A stretch of 64,000 nucleotides of DNA from Paragemmobacter kunshanensis (GCF_011059185.1 NZ_JAALFE010000007.1:1-64000); one strand, 5' to 3'. Shown: positions 43,155 through 53,463, counted from the first letter of the stretch. Notes: generated by a model from the sequence alone, not told the origin. Translations and numbers: made by a program.

Positions 43155-44210
43155 ATGTCAACAGCCATCGACATCCGATCCGTGGTCAAGCGCTATGGCA
43201 CCGCCACGGCGCTGCACGGCGTTTCTCTCTCCATCGCCGACAACGAATTCTTCACCCTGCTCGGCCCTTCGGGCTGCGGCAAGACCACGCTCCTGCGCTG
43301 CATCGCGGGCTTCGAGGATGTGACAGAAGGCGAGATTGCCCTTTTCGGCCAGAACATCGCCGGGCTTGACCCGAACCACCGCCCGGTCAACACCGTCTTC
43401 CAGCAATATGCCCTCTTCCCGCACATGACCGTGCTGGATAACGTGGCCTTCGGGCTGAAGATGAAGGGGGTGCCGCTTTCCGACCGCACCGCACGGGCGG
43501 GAAAGATGCTGGAAATGGTCCACCTTTCCGCCTTCGCCGACCGTCTGCCCGCCCAGCTTTCCGGCGGCCAGCAACAGCGCGTGGCCCTTGCCCGGGCGCT
43601 GGCGCCGGAACCCAAGGTGCTGCTCCTCGATGAACCGCTCTCCGCGCTCGACCTGAAACTCAGGCAGGCGATGCGGGTGGAACTCAAGACGCTTCAGGAA
43701 CAGACCGGCATCACCTTCATCTTCGTGACGCATGATCAGGAAGAGGCGCTGACCATGTCGGATCGCATCGCCGTCATGTCCCAGGGCCGCGTGCAGCAGA
43801 TCGGCACCGCGCGCGACATCTACGAGGCCCCGGTGAACCGCTTCGTGGCCGATTTCATCGGCGAAACCAACCTTATCGAGGTGACGGTCGACCGTATCGA
43901 AGGCGAAACCGCCCGCGTCACCCTGCCGGGCGGCCATGCCATCACCTGCCCCGCTGCCGCCACCACACCGGGCAAGCACCACCTGTCAATCCGCCCCGAA
44001 CGCCTGTCGCTTGCCACCACGGGCGACCTGACCGCAACGGTGGAACGCGTGGTCTATCTCGGCACCGACCTGCAACTCCTGACCCGGCTTCCGACCGGCG
44101 AGGAATTCCACATCCGCCTGCAAAACTCTGCCCGCACCGAAATCCCCGCGCCCGGAACCACCGTCGCGCTGCATCTGGAGGAAGGCGCGGCCCGCCTTCT
44201 GGCCGACTGA
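43155..44210 (+). CDS. ABC transporter ATP-binding protein, polyamine type
   Basis: A 351-aa PotA-like ATPase. It has Walker [14 protein letters not shown], the signature [15 protein letters not shown], Walker [13 protein letters not shown] and the switch His in [15 protein letters not shown]-terminal TOBE domain starts at about 280. It powers import through the two permeases encoded just downstream; its stop overlaps the next start (TGATG). Substrate class (polyamine, spermidine/putrescine or another cationic amine) is from subunit similarity only. Confidence 0.92.
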   Translation: MSTAIDIRSVVKRYGTATALHGVSLSIADNEFFTLLGPSGCGKTTLLRCIAGFEDVTEGEIALFGQNIAGLDPNHRPVNTVFQQYALFPHMTVLDNVAFGLKMKGVPLSDRTARAGKMLEMVHLSAFADRLPAQLSGGQQQRVALARALAPEPKVLLLDEPLSALDLKLRQAMRVELKTLQEQTGITFIFVTHDQEEALTMSDRIAVMSQGRVQQIGTARDIYEAPVNRFVADFIGETNLIEVTVDRIEGETARVTLPGGHAITCPAAATTPGKHHLSIRPERLSLATTGDLTATVERVVYLGTDLQLLTRLPTGEEFHIRLQNSARTEIPAPGTTVALHLEEGAARLLAD

Positions 44211-45130
44211 TGGCCGGCATCACCCCCACGCCACAGGGCAACGGATCGGGCTATCGCGGGATCGTGGGCCCATTGCTGATCCCGACTTGGGCGGTGATCG
44301 GCATCTTCCTTGTCCTGCCCGTCCTCCTCATGGCGGTCTATTCCTTCCTGACCAAGGAGTTCCGGGGCGGCGTCGTCTGGGATTTCACCCTCGCCGCCTA
44401 TGACCAGTTCTTCCTGAATCGCGGCCTTTTCGGCGACGAACCGCCCGTCATCGAATGGACCTATATCACGATCTTCTCGCGCTCCATCTGGCAGGCCGCC
44501 GTCGCCACGCTGATCTGCCTGATCGTGGGTTTCCCCACCGCCTGGTTCATCGCCACAAGGCCCCCGCAGACACGCGCGATCTGGCTTTTCCTTGTCACCA
44601 TTCCCTATTGGGTGAACCTTCTGATCCGCACGGTCAGCCTGAAATTCCTGATCCGCGAAAATGGCCCGCTGAACGAATCGCTGATGTCCATCGGCCTGAT
44701 CACCGACCCGCTTCCGCTGGTGAATACCAACCTCGCCGTGCAACTGGGCCTCTTCTACAGCTACCTGCCCTTCATGGTTCTGCCCATCTACGCCGCTGTC
44801 GAACGCTACAACTTCGCTTTGTCCGAAGCGGCGGCCGACCTCTACGCCTCGCGCTGGGTCACTTTGCGCGAGATCGTTCTGCCCGTCGTCAAACCGGGCA
44901 TCATCGCAGGCTGCATCCTCGTCTTCGTCCCCTCCCTCGGCGCCTTCCTCGCGCCAGATCTGCTGGGCGGCGCCAAGACCTTCATGATCGGCTCGCTCAT
45001 CGACGAACAGTTCCGCGGCTCGCAGGGCAACTGGCCCTTCGGTGCGGCGGCGGCGATGATCCTGATGACCCTCGTCCTGATCGTGCTGACGATCTATGCC
45101 CGCGCCCAGGCGAGGGGAGAGGCGAAATGA
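44210..45130 (+). CDS. ABC transporter permease, PotB-type
   Basis: A 306-aa inner-membrane permease with six TM helices and the EAA loop ([20 protein letters not shown]). It overlaps the ATPase gene by one base and the next permease by 4 bases, so all three are translated together. A loop of about 50 residues between the first two helices ([20 protein letters not shown]) is larger than average. Confidence 0.92.
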   Translation: MAGITPTPQGNGSGYRGIVGPLLIPTWAVIGIFLVLPVLLMAVYSFLTKEFRGGVVWDFTLAAYDQFFLNRGLFGDEPPVIEWTYITIFSRSIWQAAVATLICLIVGFPTAWFIATRPPQTRAIWLFLVTIPYWVNLLIRTVSLKFLIRENGPLNESLMSIGLITDPLPLVNTNLAVQLGLFYSYLPFMVLPIYAAVERYNFALSEAAADLYASRWVTLREIVLPVVKPGIIAGCILVFVPSLGAFLAPDLLGGAKTFMIGSLIDEQFRGSQGNWPFGAAAAMILMTLVLIVLTIYARAQARGEAK

Positions 45131-45930
45131 AGGGCGTGCGCCACTATCCCGGCTTCCTGGCCATGGCCGTGGCCTGCCTCGTCATCCTTTACGCCCCCCT
45201 GATCGTCGTCACGATCTACAGCTTCAACGGCTCCACCTCGATCACCAGCTGGGGCGGCTTTTCCTGGCGCTGGTATGCGGATGTCTTCACCGGGCCAGAG
45301 GCCCCCCGCTTCAAGGCCGCCGCCTGGAACTCCATCACCATCGCCGTCATCGCCGCCACCAGCGCCACCGCCATCGCCGTGGCGGCCAGCCTCGCCATGA
45401 TCCGGGGCGGGCGGTTCAAGGGGAAATCCGCCACCTTCGCGCTGATCAACCTGCCCCTCATGGTGCCCGAGATCGTGATCGCCGTGGCGACGCTGATCTT
45501 CTTCTCCGCCATCGGCCTGACCACGGGCTACCTGACCATCCTCATCGCCCACATCACCTTCTGCATCCCCTTCGCCTACCTGCCCATCGCGGCGCGGCTG
45601 CAAGGGATCGAGGATGCCTATGAACAGGCCGCCCGCGACCTCTATGCCACCCGCTGGCAGGCCTTCCGCCTGATCCTGATGCCCCTGATGATGCCCGGCA
45701 TCATCTCGGGCTTCCTGCTGGCCTTCATCATCTCGCTCGACGATTTCATCATCACGAATTTCGTCAAGGGCGCAGGCATGGAAACCCTGCCCACGGCCAT
45801 CTTCGGATCGGTCAAGCAGGGCATCAAACCCAACATCATGGCCATCTCCACCATGATGCTGGCTGTCTCGATCCTCTTCGTCACGCTGTCCTACTACGTC
45901 AACCGCATCGGGCAAAGAACCCGGTCCTGA
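45127..45930 (+). CDS. ABC transporter permease, PotC-type
   Basis: A 267-aa permease with six TM helices and the EAA-like loop [20 protein letters not shown]. The start at MKGVRHYPG overlaps the previous stop by 4 bases; a longer open frame inside the previous gene is only a shadow. It forms the second half of the membrane channel. Confidence 0.92.
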   Translation: MKGVRHYPGFLAMAVACLVILYAPLIVVTIYSFNGSTSITSWGGFSWRWYADVFTGPEAPRFKAAAWNSITIAVIAATSATAIAVAASLAMIRGGRFKGKSATFALINLPLMVPEIVIAVATLIFFSAIGLTTGYLTILIAHITFCIPFAYLPIAARLQGIEDAYEQAARDLYATRWQAFRLILMPLMMPGIISGFLLAFIISLDDFIITNFVKGAGMETLPTAIFGSVKQGIKPNIMAISTMMLAVSILFVTLSYYVNRIGQRTRS

Positions 45931-45950
45931 ATCCAAACAGGGAGTCTGCC

Positions 45951-46979
45951 ATGAAGAAACTGCTGACCACCGCCACCGCCTTCGCCCTTCTCGCCGGCGC
46001 GGCCCAAGCCGAGGGCAAGCTCTCGGTCTATCACTGGTTCGAATACATCCCGCAGGAACTGGTGGACAAATTCGCCGCCGAGACCGGCATCGAAGTCACC
46101 ATCGACACCTATGACAGCAACGAATCCATGCTCGCCGCGCTGAAGGCGGGCAAGATGGGCCAGTATGACGTGGCCGTCCCCGGCGACTACATGGTCGCCA
46201 TCATGGCGGGCGAGGGCCTTCTCGACAGCTTCACCCCCGAGGAACTGCCCAACTTCGGCAATATCGCCCCGCAATGGGTGGACGTGCCCTTCGATCCGGG
46301 CCGCAAATCCTCCATCCCCTATCAGTGGGGCTCCACCGCCTTTTCGGTGAACCGCGATGTCTATACGGGCGATATCGACACGCTCGCCATGATCTTCGAC
46401 CCGCCCGCCGAATTGCAGGGCAAGATCAACGTGCTGGACAGCCAGGGCGAGGTTCTGGCGCTCGGCTCCATCTATCTGGGCATCCCGCAATGCTCGACCG
46501 ACCGCGAACAGCTCAAGGCGCTGAACGACATGCTGATCAACGCCAAGCAATACTGGGCCTCCTTCGGATCGGACACGGCGAAGGATGTGCTGGTCTCGGG
46601 CGATGCGGCGGCGGGCATGATCTATAACGGCTTCTCCGCCAAGGCCCGCGCCGAGGGGGCGAATGTGGAATATGCCTATCCGAAGGAAGGCTTTGTCGTC
46701 TGGATGGACAACGTGGTTCTGCTGAAGGACGCGCCCAACCGCGACAACGCGCTGAAATTCATGAACTTCCTCTTGCAGCCGGAAAACGCCGCCGCCGTGA
46801 CGAACTATGCCGCCTACACTTCGGGCGTGACGGGGGTGGAGCCGTTCCTGGACGAGGCGATCAAGTCCAGCCCGGAAAACAACCCGCCCGCCGACGCGCC
46901 CGCGGGCAGCTTCATCCAGGTCTGCGATCAGGAAACCCAGCAATTCTACGACGCGATCTGGACCAACCTGAAGAAATGA
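45951..46979 (+). CDS. ABC transporter periplasmic substrate-binding protein, PotD/PotF-type
   Basis: A 342-aa binding protein with a cleavable signal peptide (MKKLLTTATAFALLAGAAQA, cut after AQA). The mature start GKLSVYHWFEYIPQELVDKF is typical of PotD/PotF polyamine binders. It also shows YDVAVPGDYMVAIMA, SIPYQWGSTAFSVN and a late pair of Cys. It has its own GGGAG Shine-Dalgarno. It delivers the amine to the permeases encoded upstream; the exact ligand is unknown. Confidence 0.92.
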   Translation: MKKLLTTATAFALLAGAAQAEGKLSVYHWFEYIPQELVDKFAAETGIEVTIDTYDSNESMLAALKAGKMGQYDVAVPGDYMVAIMAGEGLLDSFTPEELPNFGNIAPQWVDVPFDPGRKSSIPYQWGSTAFSVNRDVYTGDIDTLAMIFDPPAELQGKINVLDSQGEVLALGSIYLGIPQCSTDREQLKALNDMLINAKQYWASFGSDTAKDVLVSGDAAAGMIYNGFSAKARAEGANVEYAYPKEGFVVWMDNVVLLKDAPNRDNALKFMNFLLQPENAAAVTNYAAYTSGVTGVEPFLDEAIKSSPENNPPADAPAGSFIQVCDQETQQFYDAIWTNLKK

Positions 46980-47055
46980 TCCTGCAAGGCGGGGGGGCAA
47001 CCGCCCCCCCGCACCCCCCCGTCACCCAGCCCCAACCCGCGGGACCGGAGGTCCA

Positions 47056-47820
47056 ATGTCCTTTCCCATCGCCCTCTGGCAGGGCCCCTCGCCCGAAGGA
47101 TCGGACGACCGGGCCTTCGCTGCCCTCGATGCCGCGCTCCGCGCCGCTGCCGCCCTTGGCGCCATCACCCTCGTCGCGCCCGAGGCCTATCTGCCCGGCT
47201 ACAACCAGCCCGACATCCCCGCCCGCGCCCAGCCGCGCGGCGGCCCCTGGCACCAGCGCCTTGCCGCCCTTGCCCGCAGCCACGGCTGCGGCATCGTCAT
47301 CGGTTATGCCGAAGGCGACGGCGACCATGTCTACAATTCCGCCGTGGCCTTCGACGCTTCAGGCCGCGAGATCGGCCATTACCGCAAGGTGCAGCTTTTC
47401 GGCCCGCGCGAGAAATCCATCTACACCCCCGGCGACACCGTCTCGACCTTCGATCTTGGCGGGATCCGGGCGGCCATGCTCATCTGCTACGATGTCGAGT
47501 TTGCCCATCTCACCCGCAAGCTCGCCGAAGAGGGCGCGGATCTCATCCTCGTCCCCACCGCCAATCCCGAACCCAATACCCATGTCAGCCGCCTTGTCGT
47601 GCCCGCCCATGCCATCAACCACGGGTTGACCATCGTCTACGCCAATTACTGCGGCACCGAGGGCGACATCACCTATTGCGGCGGCTCGGTCATCGCAGCC
47701 CCCGATGCGGCCATCCTCGCCGCCGCAGGCCCGGGCCCCGCCCTGCTGATCGCCGATATCGACCGCCAGCCCGACCCCGCGCTGATCCAGACCCAACTCA
47801 CCGATTTCCGCCCCGTTTGA
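47056..47820 (+). CDS. Nitrilase-superfamily carbon-nitrogen hydrolase
   Basis: A 254-aa cytosolic hydrolase with the catalytic triad of the family: Glu in VAPEAYLPGYN, Lys in HYRKVQLFGPREKS and Cys in MLICYDVEFAHL. It is similar to omega-amidases and N-carbamoylputrescine amidases, which hydrolyse amides produced in amine or polyamine breakdown. It is placed between the ABC operon and the amine dehydrogenase gene, which starts 11 bases after its stop, so it should act in the same pathway. Confidence 0.85.
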   Translation: MSFPIALWQGPSPEGSDDRAFAALDAALRAAAALGAITLVAPEAYLPGYNQPDIPARAQPRGGPWHQRLAALARSHGCGIVIGYAEGDGDHVYNSAVAFDASGREIGHYRKVQLFGPREKSIYTPGDTVSTFDLGGIRAAMLICYDVEFAHLTRKLAEEGADLILVPTANPEPNTHVSRLVVPAHAINHGLTIVYANYCGTEGDITYCGGSVIAAPDAAILAAAGPGPALLIADIDRQPDPALIQTQLTDFRPV

Positions 47821-47831
47821 AGGCCATTCCC

Positions 47832-49922
47832 ATGCCCAAAGACAGCCGCGACAGCCGCTACGACATCCTTTTCGAACCCCTCCGCATCGGGCCGAAGCTG
47901 GCCAAGAACCGCTTCTACCAGGTCCCCCATTGCAATGGCGGCGGCTATCGCGACCCCTCCGCCGTCGTCGAAATGCGCCGGACCAAGGCCGAAGGCGGCT
48001 GGGGCGTCATCTTCACCGAACAGACGGAAATCCACCCCACCTCTGAAATCACCCCCTTCATCGAACAGCACCTCTGGGACGACCGCGATATCCCCGCCCT
48101 TGCCCGCATGGCCGAGGCGATGAAATCCCACGGCGCGCTGGCGGGCATCCAGCTTGCCTATTCCGGCATCAACGGCCCCAACCTCTATTCCCGCGAAGTC
48201 CCCCTCGCCGTCTCTGGCGGCCCCATCCTCACCTTCACCTCCGACCCGGTGCAGGCCCGCACGATGGACCGCGAAGACATCCGCGACCTGCGCCGCTGGT
48301 TCCGCAACGCCTTCCGCCGGTCACAGACCGCAGACTTCGACCTGATCTGCCTCTACGGCGCGCATGGCTTCGGCATCCTGCAACACTTCCTGTCGCGCAA
48401 CACCAACCACCGCACCGACGAATACGGCGGCAGCCTGGAAAACCGCGCCCGCTTCCTGCGCGAAATCGTGGAAGAAGCGCGCGAGGAAACCAAAGGCGAA
48501 CTCGCCATCTCCCTCCGTCTCTCCCTCCACGAAGGCGGCGAGCTTGGCTTCTCCAACGCCGAACTCCGCGACTTCATCGAAATGCACGGCGACCTGCCCG
48601 ATATCTGGGATCTCGCGCAAGGCACGTGGGAGGCCTGCTCCGGCACCTCCCGCTTCAAACCCGAAGGCGCGCAAGAGGACTTGGTCAAGGGCATCAAGCA
48701 ACTCACCTCCAAACCCGTCGTGGGCGTGGGCCGCTTCACCAGCGCGGATGCGATGGTCCGCCAGATCAAGGCGGGCATCCTCGATTTCATCGGCGCCGCC
48801 CGCCCCTCCATCGCCGATCCCTTCCTTCCGAAAAAGATCGAAGAAGGCCGCTTCGACGACATCCGCGAATGCATCGGCTGCAACATCTGCGTCTCTGGCG
48901 ACATGACCCAAGGCATCTCGCGCTGCACCCAGAACACGGCGTTCATGGAGGAATGGCGCAAAGGCTGGCACCCTGAACGGATGCACCCCAAGGGGAAATC
49001 CGAATCCGTCCTCATCGTCGGCGCTGGCCCCGCGGGATTGGAGGCCGCGCATATCCTCGGCAAACGCGGCTATCAGGTGACACTGGCCGAAGCTACCACC
49101 CAACTCGGCGGCCGCGTCGCCCGCGAACGCACCCTTCCGGGTCTCTCCGCATGGGGCCGCGTCGCCGACTACCGCACGGGCCAGATCGCCCCCATGCCCA
49201 ACGTGCAAACCTACCTCGACAGCCCCCTGACGCCCGATGACATCCTTTCCTTCGGCATCGAACACATAGCCATCGCCACCGGCTGCCAGTGGAGACGCGA
49301 CGCCGTCGCCCGCCTCCACCTCCACCCCATCCCGACCGATCCCGCCATGCCCATCTTCACCCCCGACGACCTGATGTCGGGCGCAGGCCCCACAGGCGGC
49401 ACCGTCCTCCTCTACGATGACGACCACTTCTACATGGGCTCTGTCATGGCCGAACTCCTCGTGTCCCGAGGCTGCACCGTCCATTTCGTCACCCCCGCCG
49501 TGAAGGTCGCCGAATGGACCGACAACACGCTGGAGCAGGCGACCATCCAGCGCCGCCTTGCCGACCTTGGCGTGATAATCCACCTCTCCCACGCCCCCGA
49601 CACGATCCACGCCACCGAAGCCGGCCTCACCTGCACATGGAGCGGGCGCAGCACCACCATCCCCTGCGACGCCGTCCTCATGGTGACCAGCCGCACCCCC
49701 AATGACAGCCTCTTCCACGCCACCCGCGCGCAGGACTGGCAGGCCGCAGGCATCGCCAGCCTCAAACTCATCGGCGACGCCGCCGCCCCCGGCCCCATCG
49801 CCTGGGCCACCTATGCCGGCCGCCGCTATGCCGAGGAACTGGACGCCCCCGATCGCGGCGACGCCCTCTCCTTCCGGCGCGAGATCGCCGCGCTGATGGA
49901 TGCGCCCAACCTGACCCCATGA
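47832..49922 (+). CDS. TMADH-family flavoprotein, histamine/primary-amine dehydrogenase-like
   Basis: A 696-aa iron-sulfur flavoprotein of the trimethylamine dehydrogenase family. An N-terminal TIM barrel holds the Cys for covalent 6-S-cysteinyl-FMN (FYQVPHCNGGG, Cys34). The [4Fe-4S] motif is CIGCNICVSGDMTQGISRC (about 355), and an ADP/NAD-binding domain follows (VLIVGAGPAGLEAAHIL). The TMADH bowl residue Tyr60 aligns with Gln64 and Trp355 with Asp (VSGD). These two changes, as I recall, distinguish histamine dehydrogenase from trimethylamine dehydrogenase, so a primary amine or diamine is the likelier substrate. Electrons would pass to an ETF-like acceptor. It is clustered with an amine ABC importer and an aldehyde dehydrogenase. 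Confidence 0.85.
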   Translation: MPKDSRDSRYDILFEPLRIGPKLAKNRFYQVPHCNGGGYRDPSAVVEMRRTKAEGGWGVIFTEQTEIHPTSEITPFIEQHLWDDRDIPALARMAEAMKSHGALAGIQLAYSGINGPNLYSREVPLAVSGGPILTFTSDPVQARTMDREDIRDLRRWFRNAFRRSQTADFDLICLYGAHGFGILQHFLSRNTNHRTDEYGGSLENRARFLREIVEEAREETKGELAISLRLSLHEGGELGFSNAELRDFIEMHGDLPDIWDLAQGTWEACSGTSRFKPEGAQEDLVKGIKQLTSKPVVGVGRFTSADAMVRQIKAGILDFIGAARPSIADPFLPKKIEEGRFDDIRECIGCNICVSGDMTQGISRCTQNTAFMEEWRKGWHPERMHPKGKSESVLIVGAGPAGLEAAHILGKRGYQVTLAEATTQLGGRVARERTLPGLSAWGRVADYRTGQIAPMPNVQTYLDSPLTPDDILSFGIEHIAIATGCQWRRDAVARLHLHPIPTDPAMPIFTPDDLMSGAGPTGGTVLLYDDDHFYMGSVMAELLVSRGCTVHFVTPAVKVAEWTDNTLEQATIQRRLADLGVIIHLSHAPDTIHATEAGLTCTWSGRSTTIPCDAVLMVTSRTPNDSLFHATRAQDWQAAGIASLKLIGDAAAPGPIAWATYAGRRYAEELDAPDRGDALSFRREIAALMDAPNLTP

Positions 49923-50013
49923 TCGAAATGTGAAACGGATTGCCTGATCAGGCCGGTTCTCGCGCCCGCAAAAGCATGAAAAGTGCAGACGCGCTGCCGG
50001 ACCGGCGATCAGG

Positions 50014-51984
50014 TCAGACCGCCGCGCCCGCCTTCAGCCCCTCGAACACCGCCTCCTCGGCGGTGCGCGGGGCAAGGCAATCCCCCGCCATATGCACCTC
50101 TATTCCAAGCCCGGCCGCCACTTCCGCCAGATCGTCCACCGGGCGATGCCCAAGGCACAGGACCAGCGTCGCCACGCCCTCCACCTCCATCGCCTCGCCG
50201 CTGGGCGTGTGCTGCAGAAAGACACTGTCCCCCGCCGTTCCGAACAGCCGCGCATAGGGGCGCACCTCCACCCCCAGACGGTGCAACTCGGCGGCGATGT
50301 TGTCGCGCACGTAAAGCGGTAGCACCTCGCCCGCATGCAGGCCGTTCACCGCCAGCACGACCGATGATCCCGCCCGGGCCAGCATCTCGGCCAGCCCCGG
50401 CCCGATCCAGTCACAGCGCCAATCCGCCACCACCACCCGCCCGCCGGGCCGCGCTTCGCCCCGCAGCACCTGCCAGGCCGTCACCACCTCCACCCCGCCA
50501 TCCCCGGGCAGGTCCGGCACATGCGGCACGGCCCCGGTGGCCAGGATCACCGCATCCGGGGCCTCATCCCGCAGCACCTCTTCCGTCACCCGCACGCCGC
50601 GCCGCAGCCGGACCTGCGCGCGCTCCACCTCGCGCATCAGATTGGTGACGATGCCGCCGAACTCCGCCCGCCGGGGCAGCATCTGCGCCAGCAACGCCTG
50701 CCCCCCCGGTTGCGCCGCCGCTTCCCACAGGGTCACGTCATGCCCGCGCCGCGCCGCAGTCACGGCGGCCTTCATCCCGGCGGGCCCCGCCCCCACCACC
50801 ATCACGCGCTTGCGCCGCGGTGCAGGCGCAAGGCTGCCATAGGCCAGTTCGCGCCCCGTTTCGGGATGCTGGATGCAGGAGACCGGCAGCCCCTTGTGGA
50901 AATGCCCGATACAGGCCTGATTGCAGCCGATGCAGGCCCGGATGTCGTCCACCGCGCCCCGCGCCGCCTTGGCGGGCATCTCGGGATCGGCAATCAGCGC
51001 GCGGGTCATGCCGCAGAGATCGGCCTGCCCGGCGGCCAGGATCGCCTCGGCCTCCTGCGGCTGGTTGATCCGGCCTGTCACGAAAACCGGCACCCGCAGC
51101 GCCTGCCGGAAGCTCGCCGCCTCCGGCGCCACATAGCCCGGCTGATAGGCCATCGGCGGCGCGATATGCATCGCGCCCCCCAAAGTGGCCGATGTGCCGG
51201 TTGTCACGCTGACATAATCCAGATCCGCCTCCAGCGCGATGCAGGCCGCCCGCGCCTCATGCTCGGTCAGCCCCTCGTCATCCCGCTCGCCCGCGCTGAT
51301 CCGCAGCCCGATGACGAAATCCTCGTCCGTCTCGGCCCGGATCGCCTGCAAGACCTCGCGCATGAACCGCAGACGCCGCGCCGCGTCGCCGCCATAGCCA
51401 TCCTGCCGCAGGTTCACCCGGGGGTTCAGGAACTGCGCGGGCAGGTAACCGTGGCTTGCCACCACCTCCACCCCGTCCAGCCCCGCCGCCCGCATCCGCC
51501 GCGCCGCCGCCGCGTAACCCGCCACGATCTCTTCGATCATCGCCACCGGCAGCGCCCGCGGCATCACATGGAACCGCTCGTTCGGCACGCTGCTGGGCGC
51601 ATAGGCCACGGCCAGCAACCCATCCGCACTTTCCATGATCTCGCGCCCGGGATGGAACAGCTGCGAAAACACCACCGCCCCTTCGGCATGGATCGCCTCG
51701 GCCAGCCGCCGATAGCCCGCGATGCAGCCATCCTCCGTCGCCATCAGCAGATGCGAGGTATAGCGCGCCGTCTCATGCACCCCCGCCACCTGCGTCACGA
51801 TCAGCCCGACACCCCCCCGCGCCCGCGCCCGGTGATAGGCGATCAATGCCTCGTTCACATGGCCATCCACCGGCAGAACGGTATCATGCCCGGTCGACAT
51901 GATCCGGTTGCGGATCTCGGCCCCGCGAATGCGCAGCGGCGCGAAAAGATGGGGAAACGCCGCGCCTGCCGCCCTGTCCGCCAT
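50014..51984 (-). CDS. NADH:flavin oxidoreductase / FAD-dependent fusion (dienoyl-CoA reductase or N-demethylase type)
   Basis: A 656-aa two-module flavoprotein: an FMN TIM barrel (NRIMSTGHDTVLP; VSHGYLPAQFL-like VASHGYLPAQFLNPRVN), a [4Fe-4S] motif (CIGCNQACIGHFHKGLPVSC) and a C-terminal FAD/NAD domain (VMVVGAGPAGMKAAVTAARR). It lacks the covalent-FMN Cys of the TMADH-like neighbour. Related enzymes reduce dienoyl-CoA or demethylate N-methylated amino acids such as N-methylproline. It is convergent with the TMADH-like gene. The ATG follows AGGGGA; a longer frame adds only low-complexity sequence. Confidence 0.83.
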   Translation of the reverse strand: MADRAAGAAFPHLFAPLRIRGAEIRNRIMSTGHDTVLPVDGHVNEALIAYHRARARGGVGLIVTQVAGVHETARYTSHLLMATEDGCIAGYRRLAEAIHAEGAVVFSQLFHPGREIMESADGLLAVAYAPSSVPNERFHVMPRALPVAMIEEIVAGYAAAARRMRAAGLDGVEVVASHGYLPAQFLNPRVNLRQDGYGGDAARRLRFMREVLQAIRAETDEDFVIGLRISAGERDDEGLTEHEARAACIALEADLDYVSVTTGTSATLGGAMHIAPPMAYQPGYVAPEAASFRQALRVPVFVTGRINQPQEAEAILAAGQADLCGMTRALIADPEMPAKAARGAVDDIRACIGCNQACIGHFHKGLPVSCIQHPETGRELAYGSLAPAPRRKRVMVVGAGPAGMKAAVTAARRGHDVTLWEAAAQPGGQALLAQMLPRRAEFGGIVTNLMREVERAQVRLRRGVRVTEEVLRDEAPDAVILATGAVPHVPDLPGDGGVEVVTAWQVLRGEARPGGRVVVADWRCDWIGPGLAEMLARAGSSVVLAVNGLHAGEVLPLYVRDNIAAELHRLGVEVRPYARLFGTAGDSVFLQHTPSGEAMEVEGVATLVLCLGHRPVDDLAEVAAGLGIEVHMAGDCLAPRTAEEAVFEGLKAGAAV

Positions 51985-52185
51985 GATCTGTCCCCTTCTC
52001 CCGCCGCGCCACCGATGGCCCCCCTTGCCTAGCCCGGCCCCGCCCGCGCCTCCAGCCCTTTCCCGACGACGCCCTTCCCACAGGCGACATGCCCGCCCAC
52101 GCGGCCCCACTCGCGCACAGATCCCTTGCGCAATGGCCCCGCTTGCCTATCCTGCAAGGCGAAAATCCCTTTTCCACGGTGCTTC

Positions 52186-53001
52186 ATGTCCAGCCTTCTT
52201 CGCAAGATCCCTGCCCGCGGCCTCGCCCTCTCGCTCTTCCTCACGCTGCCCTTCGCCGCCCTTGCCGCGCCCTGCTCCGATACCGGCGGCCAGTATGAAA
52301 GCTGGAAACCCCTCATGGCCGAAGAGGCAAAGGCCGCCGGCGTCGGCCGCCGCGGGATCGAGGCGCTGATGGCCACCAGCTATTCCAAGGCCACCATCGG
52401 GGCCGACCGGAACCAGAAAAGCTTCAAATACAGCCTGACCAAGTTCCTCGAGATCCGCGGCGCCGAGGCGATCGTCAGCCAGGGCCGCAAGCGCCGCGCC
52501 CAGAACCCCGATTTCTACGCCGCGCTGGAACGCCAATATGGCGTGCCCGCAGGCGTGCTGATCGCCATTCACGGCATGGAAACGGGCTTTGGCAACTTCA
52601 TGGGCGATACCAATGTCGTCTCGGCCATCGCCACCCTGGCCTATGATTGCCGCCGCTCCGATTTCTTCACCCCGCATCTGATCGGGGCGCTGAAACTGAT
52701 CGACGCGGGCGCGATCACCACCCAGACGCGCGGCGCCAAGCATGGAGAGCTTGGCCATACCCAATTCCTGCCCGGCAATGCGCTGACCTACGGGGTCGAT
52801 GGCAATGGCGATGGCCGCGTGGATCTGACCGATCTGGTCGATGCCATGGCCTCCACCGCCAATTTCCTGCGGCAAAAGGGCTGGCGGCCCGGTGCAGGCT
52901 ATCAGGAGGGCGAACCCAACTTCGCCGTGATCAAGCAGTGGAACGCCGCCACCGTCTACCAGCAGGCCATCGCCCTGATGGGCGCGCGGATCGACGGCTA
53001 G
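52186..53001 (+). CDS. Lytic murein transglycosylase (MltB/SLT_2 type)
   Basis: A 271-aa exported enzyme that cleaves peptidoglycan glycan strands with formation of 1,6-anhydromuramic acid. Signal peptide: MSSLLRKIPARG then a hydrophobic stretch ending in ALAAP. The catalytic Glu is in IAIHGMETGFGNFMG near residue 130, and the MltB-type core continues with GELGHTQFLPGNALTYGVDG. No lipobox is seen, so the enzyme is probably periplasmic rather than lipid-anchored. It starts 200 bases after the divergent flavoprotein gene. Confidence 0.9.
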   Translation: MSSLLRKIPARGLALSLFLTLPFAALAAPCSDTGGQYESWKPLMAEEAKAAGVGRRGIEALMATSYSKATIGADRNQKSFKYSLTKFLEIRGAEAIVSQGRKRRAQNPDFYAALERQYGVPAGVLIAIHGMETGFGNFMGDTNVVSAIATLAYDCRRSDFFTPHLIGALKLIDAGAITTQTRGAKHGELGHTQFLPGNALTYGVDGNGDGRVDLTDLVDAMASTANFLRQKGWRPGAGYQEGEPNFAVIKQWNAATVYQQAIALMGARIDG

Positions 53002-53006
53002 GAAAA

Positions 53007-53024
53007 AGGCCGCCCGCGCGGCCT
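53007..53024. terminator. Hairpin between the transglycosylase and MarR genes
   Basis: A perfect 7-bp stem AGGCCGC/GCGGCCT with a 4-nt loop, preceded by AAAAA, sits between two convergent stops and overlaps the end of the MarR gene by two bases. It probably works in both directions; on the reverse strand the A-run reads as a T-run. Confidence 0.65.
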
Positions 53025-53463
53025 ATTCCACCAGCCTGTCCAGCAGATCCAGCAGTTGCGCCACTTCCCGCGGCTTCAGCTTGCGCAGCGTCTGGCGCGA
53101 CACCTGCGCCGCCCGCGGCGCCAGCGCCGCGATCAGGGCCGCGCCCTCCTCCGTCAGGCTGACCTCCAGCCGCCGCCTGTCGGTCGCCGAAGGCACCGTC
53201 TCCACCAGCCCGCGCAGACGCAGCCGGTCGATCACCCCCTTGATCGTGGCGGCATCCATCGCCACCAGCCGCCCCAGCCGGTTCTGGCTCAGCGTGCCCA
53301 TCTCCTGCATCTTGGCCAGCACCGCGAATTGCATCGGCGTGATCTCCGGCAGGGCCAGGGCAAAGATCTCGACGTTCTTCTGATAGGCCAGCCGCAGCTT
53401 GAAGCCGATCTGATCCTCCAGGACATAGGGCGGTTCCGCCTCCGGTCCGGTCCTCTCTGCCAC
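53023..53463 (-). CDS. MarR-family transcriptional regulator
   Basis: A 146-aa winged-helix regulator. ITPMQFAVLAKMQEMGTLSQ and RLVAMDAATIKGVIDRLRLR form the DNA-binding helices, and ATDRRRLEVSLTEEG is the wing. The likely start is GTG (AERTGPEAE), 5 bases after GGGGGG; the longer frame has no MarR similarity. MarR proteins usually bind aromatic ligands and act as repressors. Divergent from it (200 bases) is a small membrane protein with paired cysteines, so that gene is a possible target. Confidence 0.9.
   Translation of the reverse strand: MAERTGPEAEPPYVLEDQIGFKLRLAYQKNVEIFALALPEITPMQFAVLAKMQEMGTLSQNRLGRLVAMDAATIKGVIDRLRLRGLVETVPSATDRRRLEVSLTEEGAALIAALAPRAAQVSRQTLRKLKPREVAQLLDLLDRLVE

Noticed and set aside
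47832-49922. Calling this gene trimethylamine dehydrogenase
   Set aside because: The overall similarity is strong, but two key bowl residues differ, so the substrate is unlikely to be trimethylamine.
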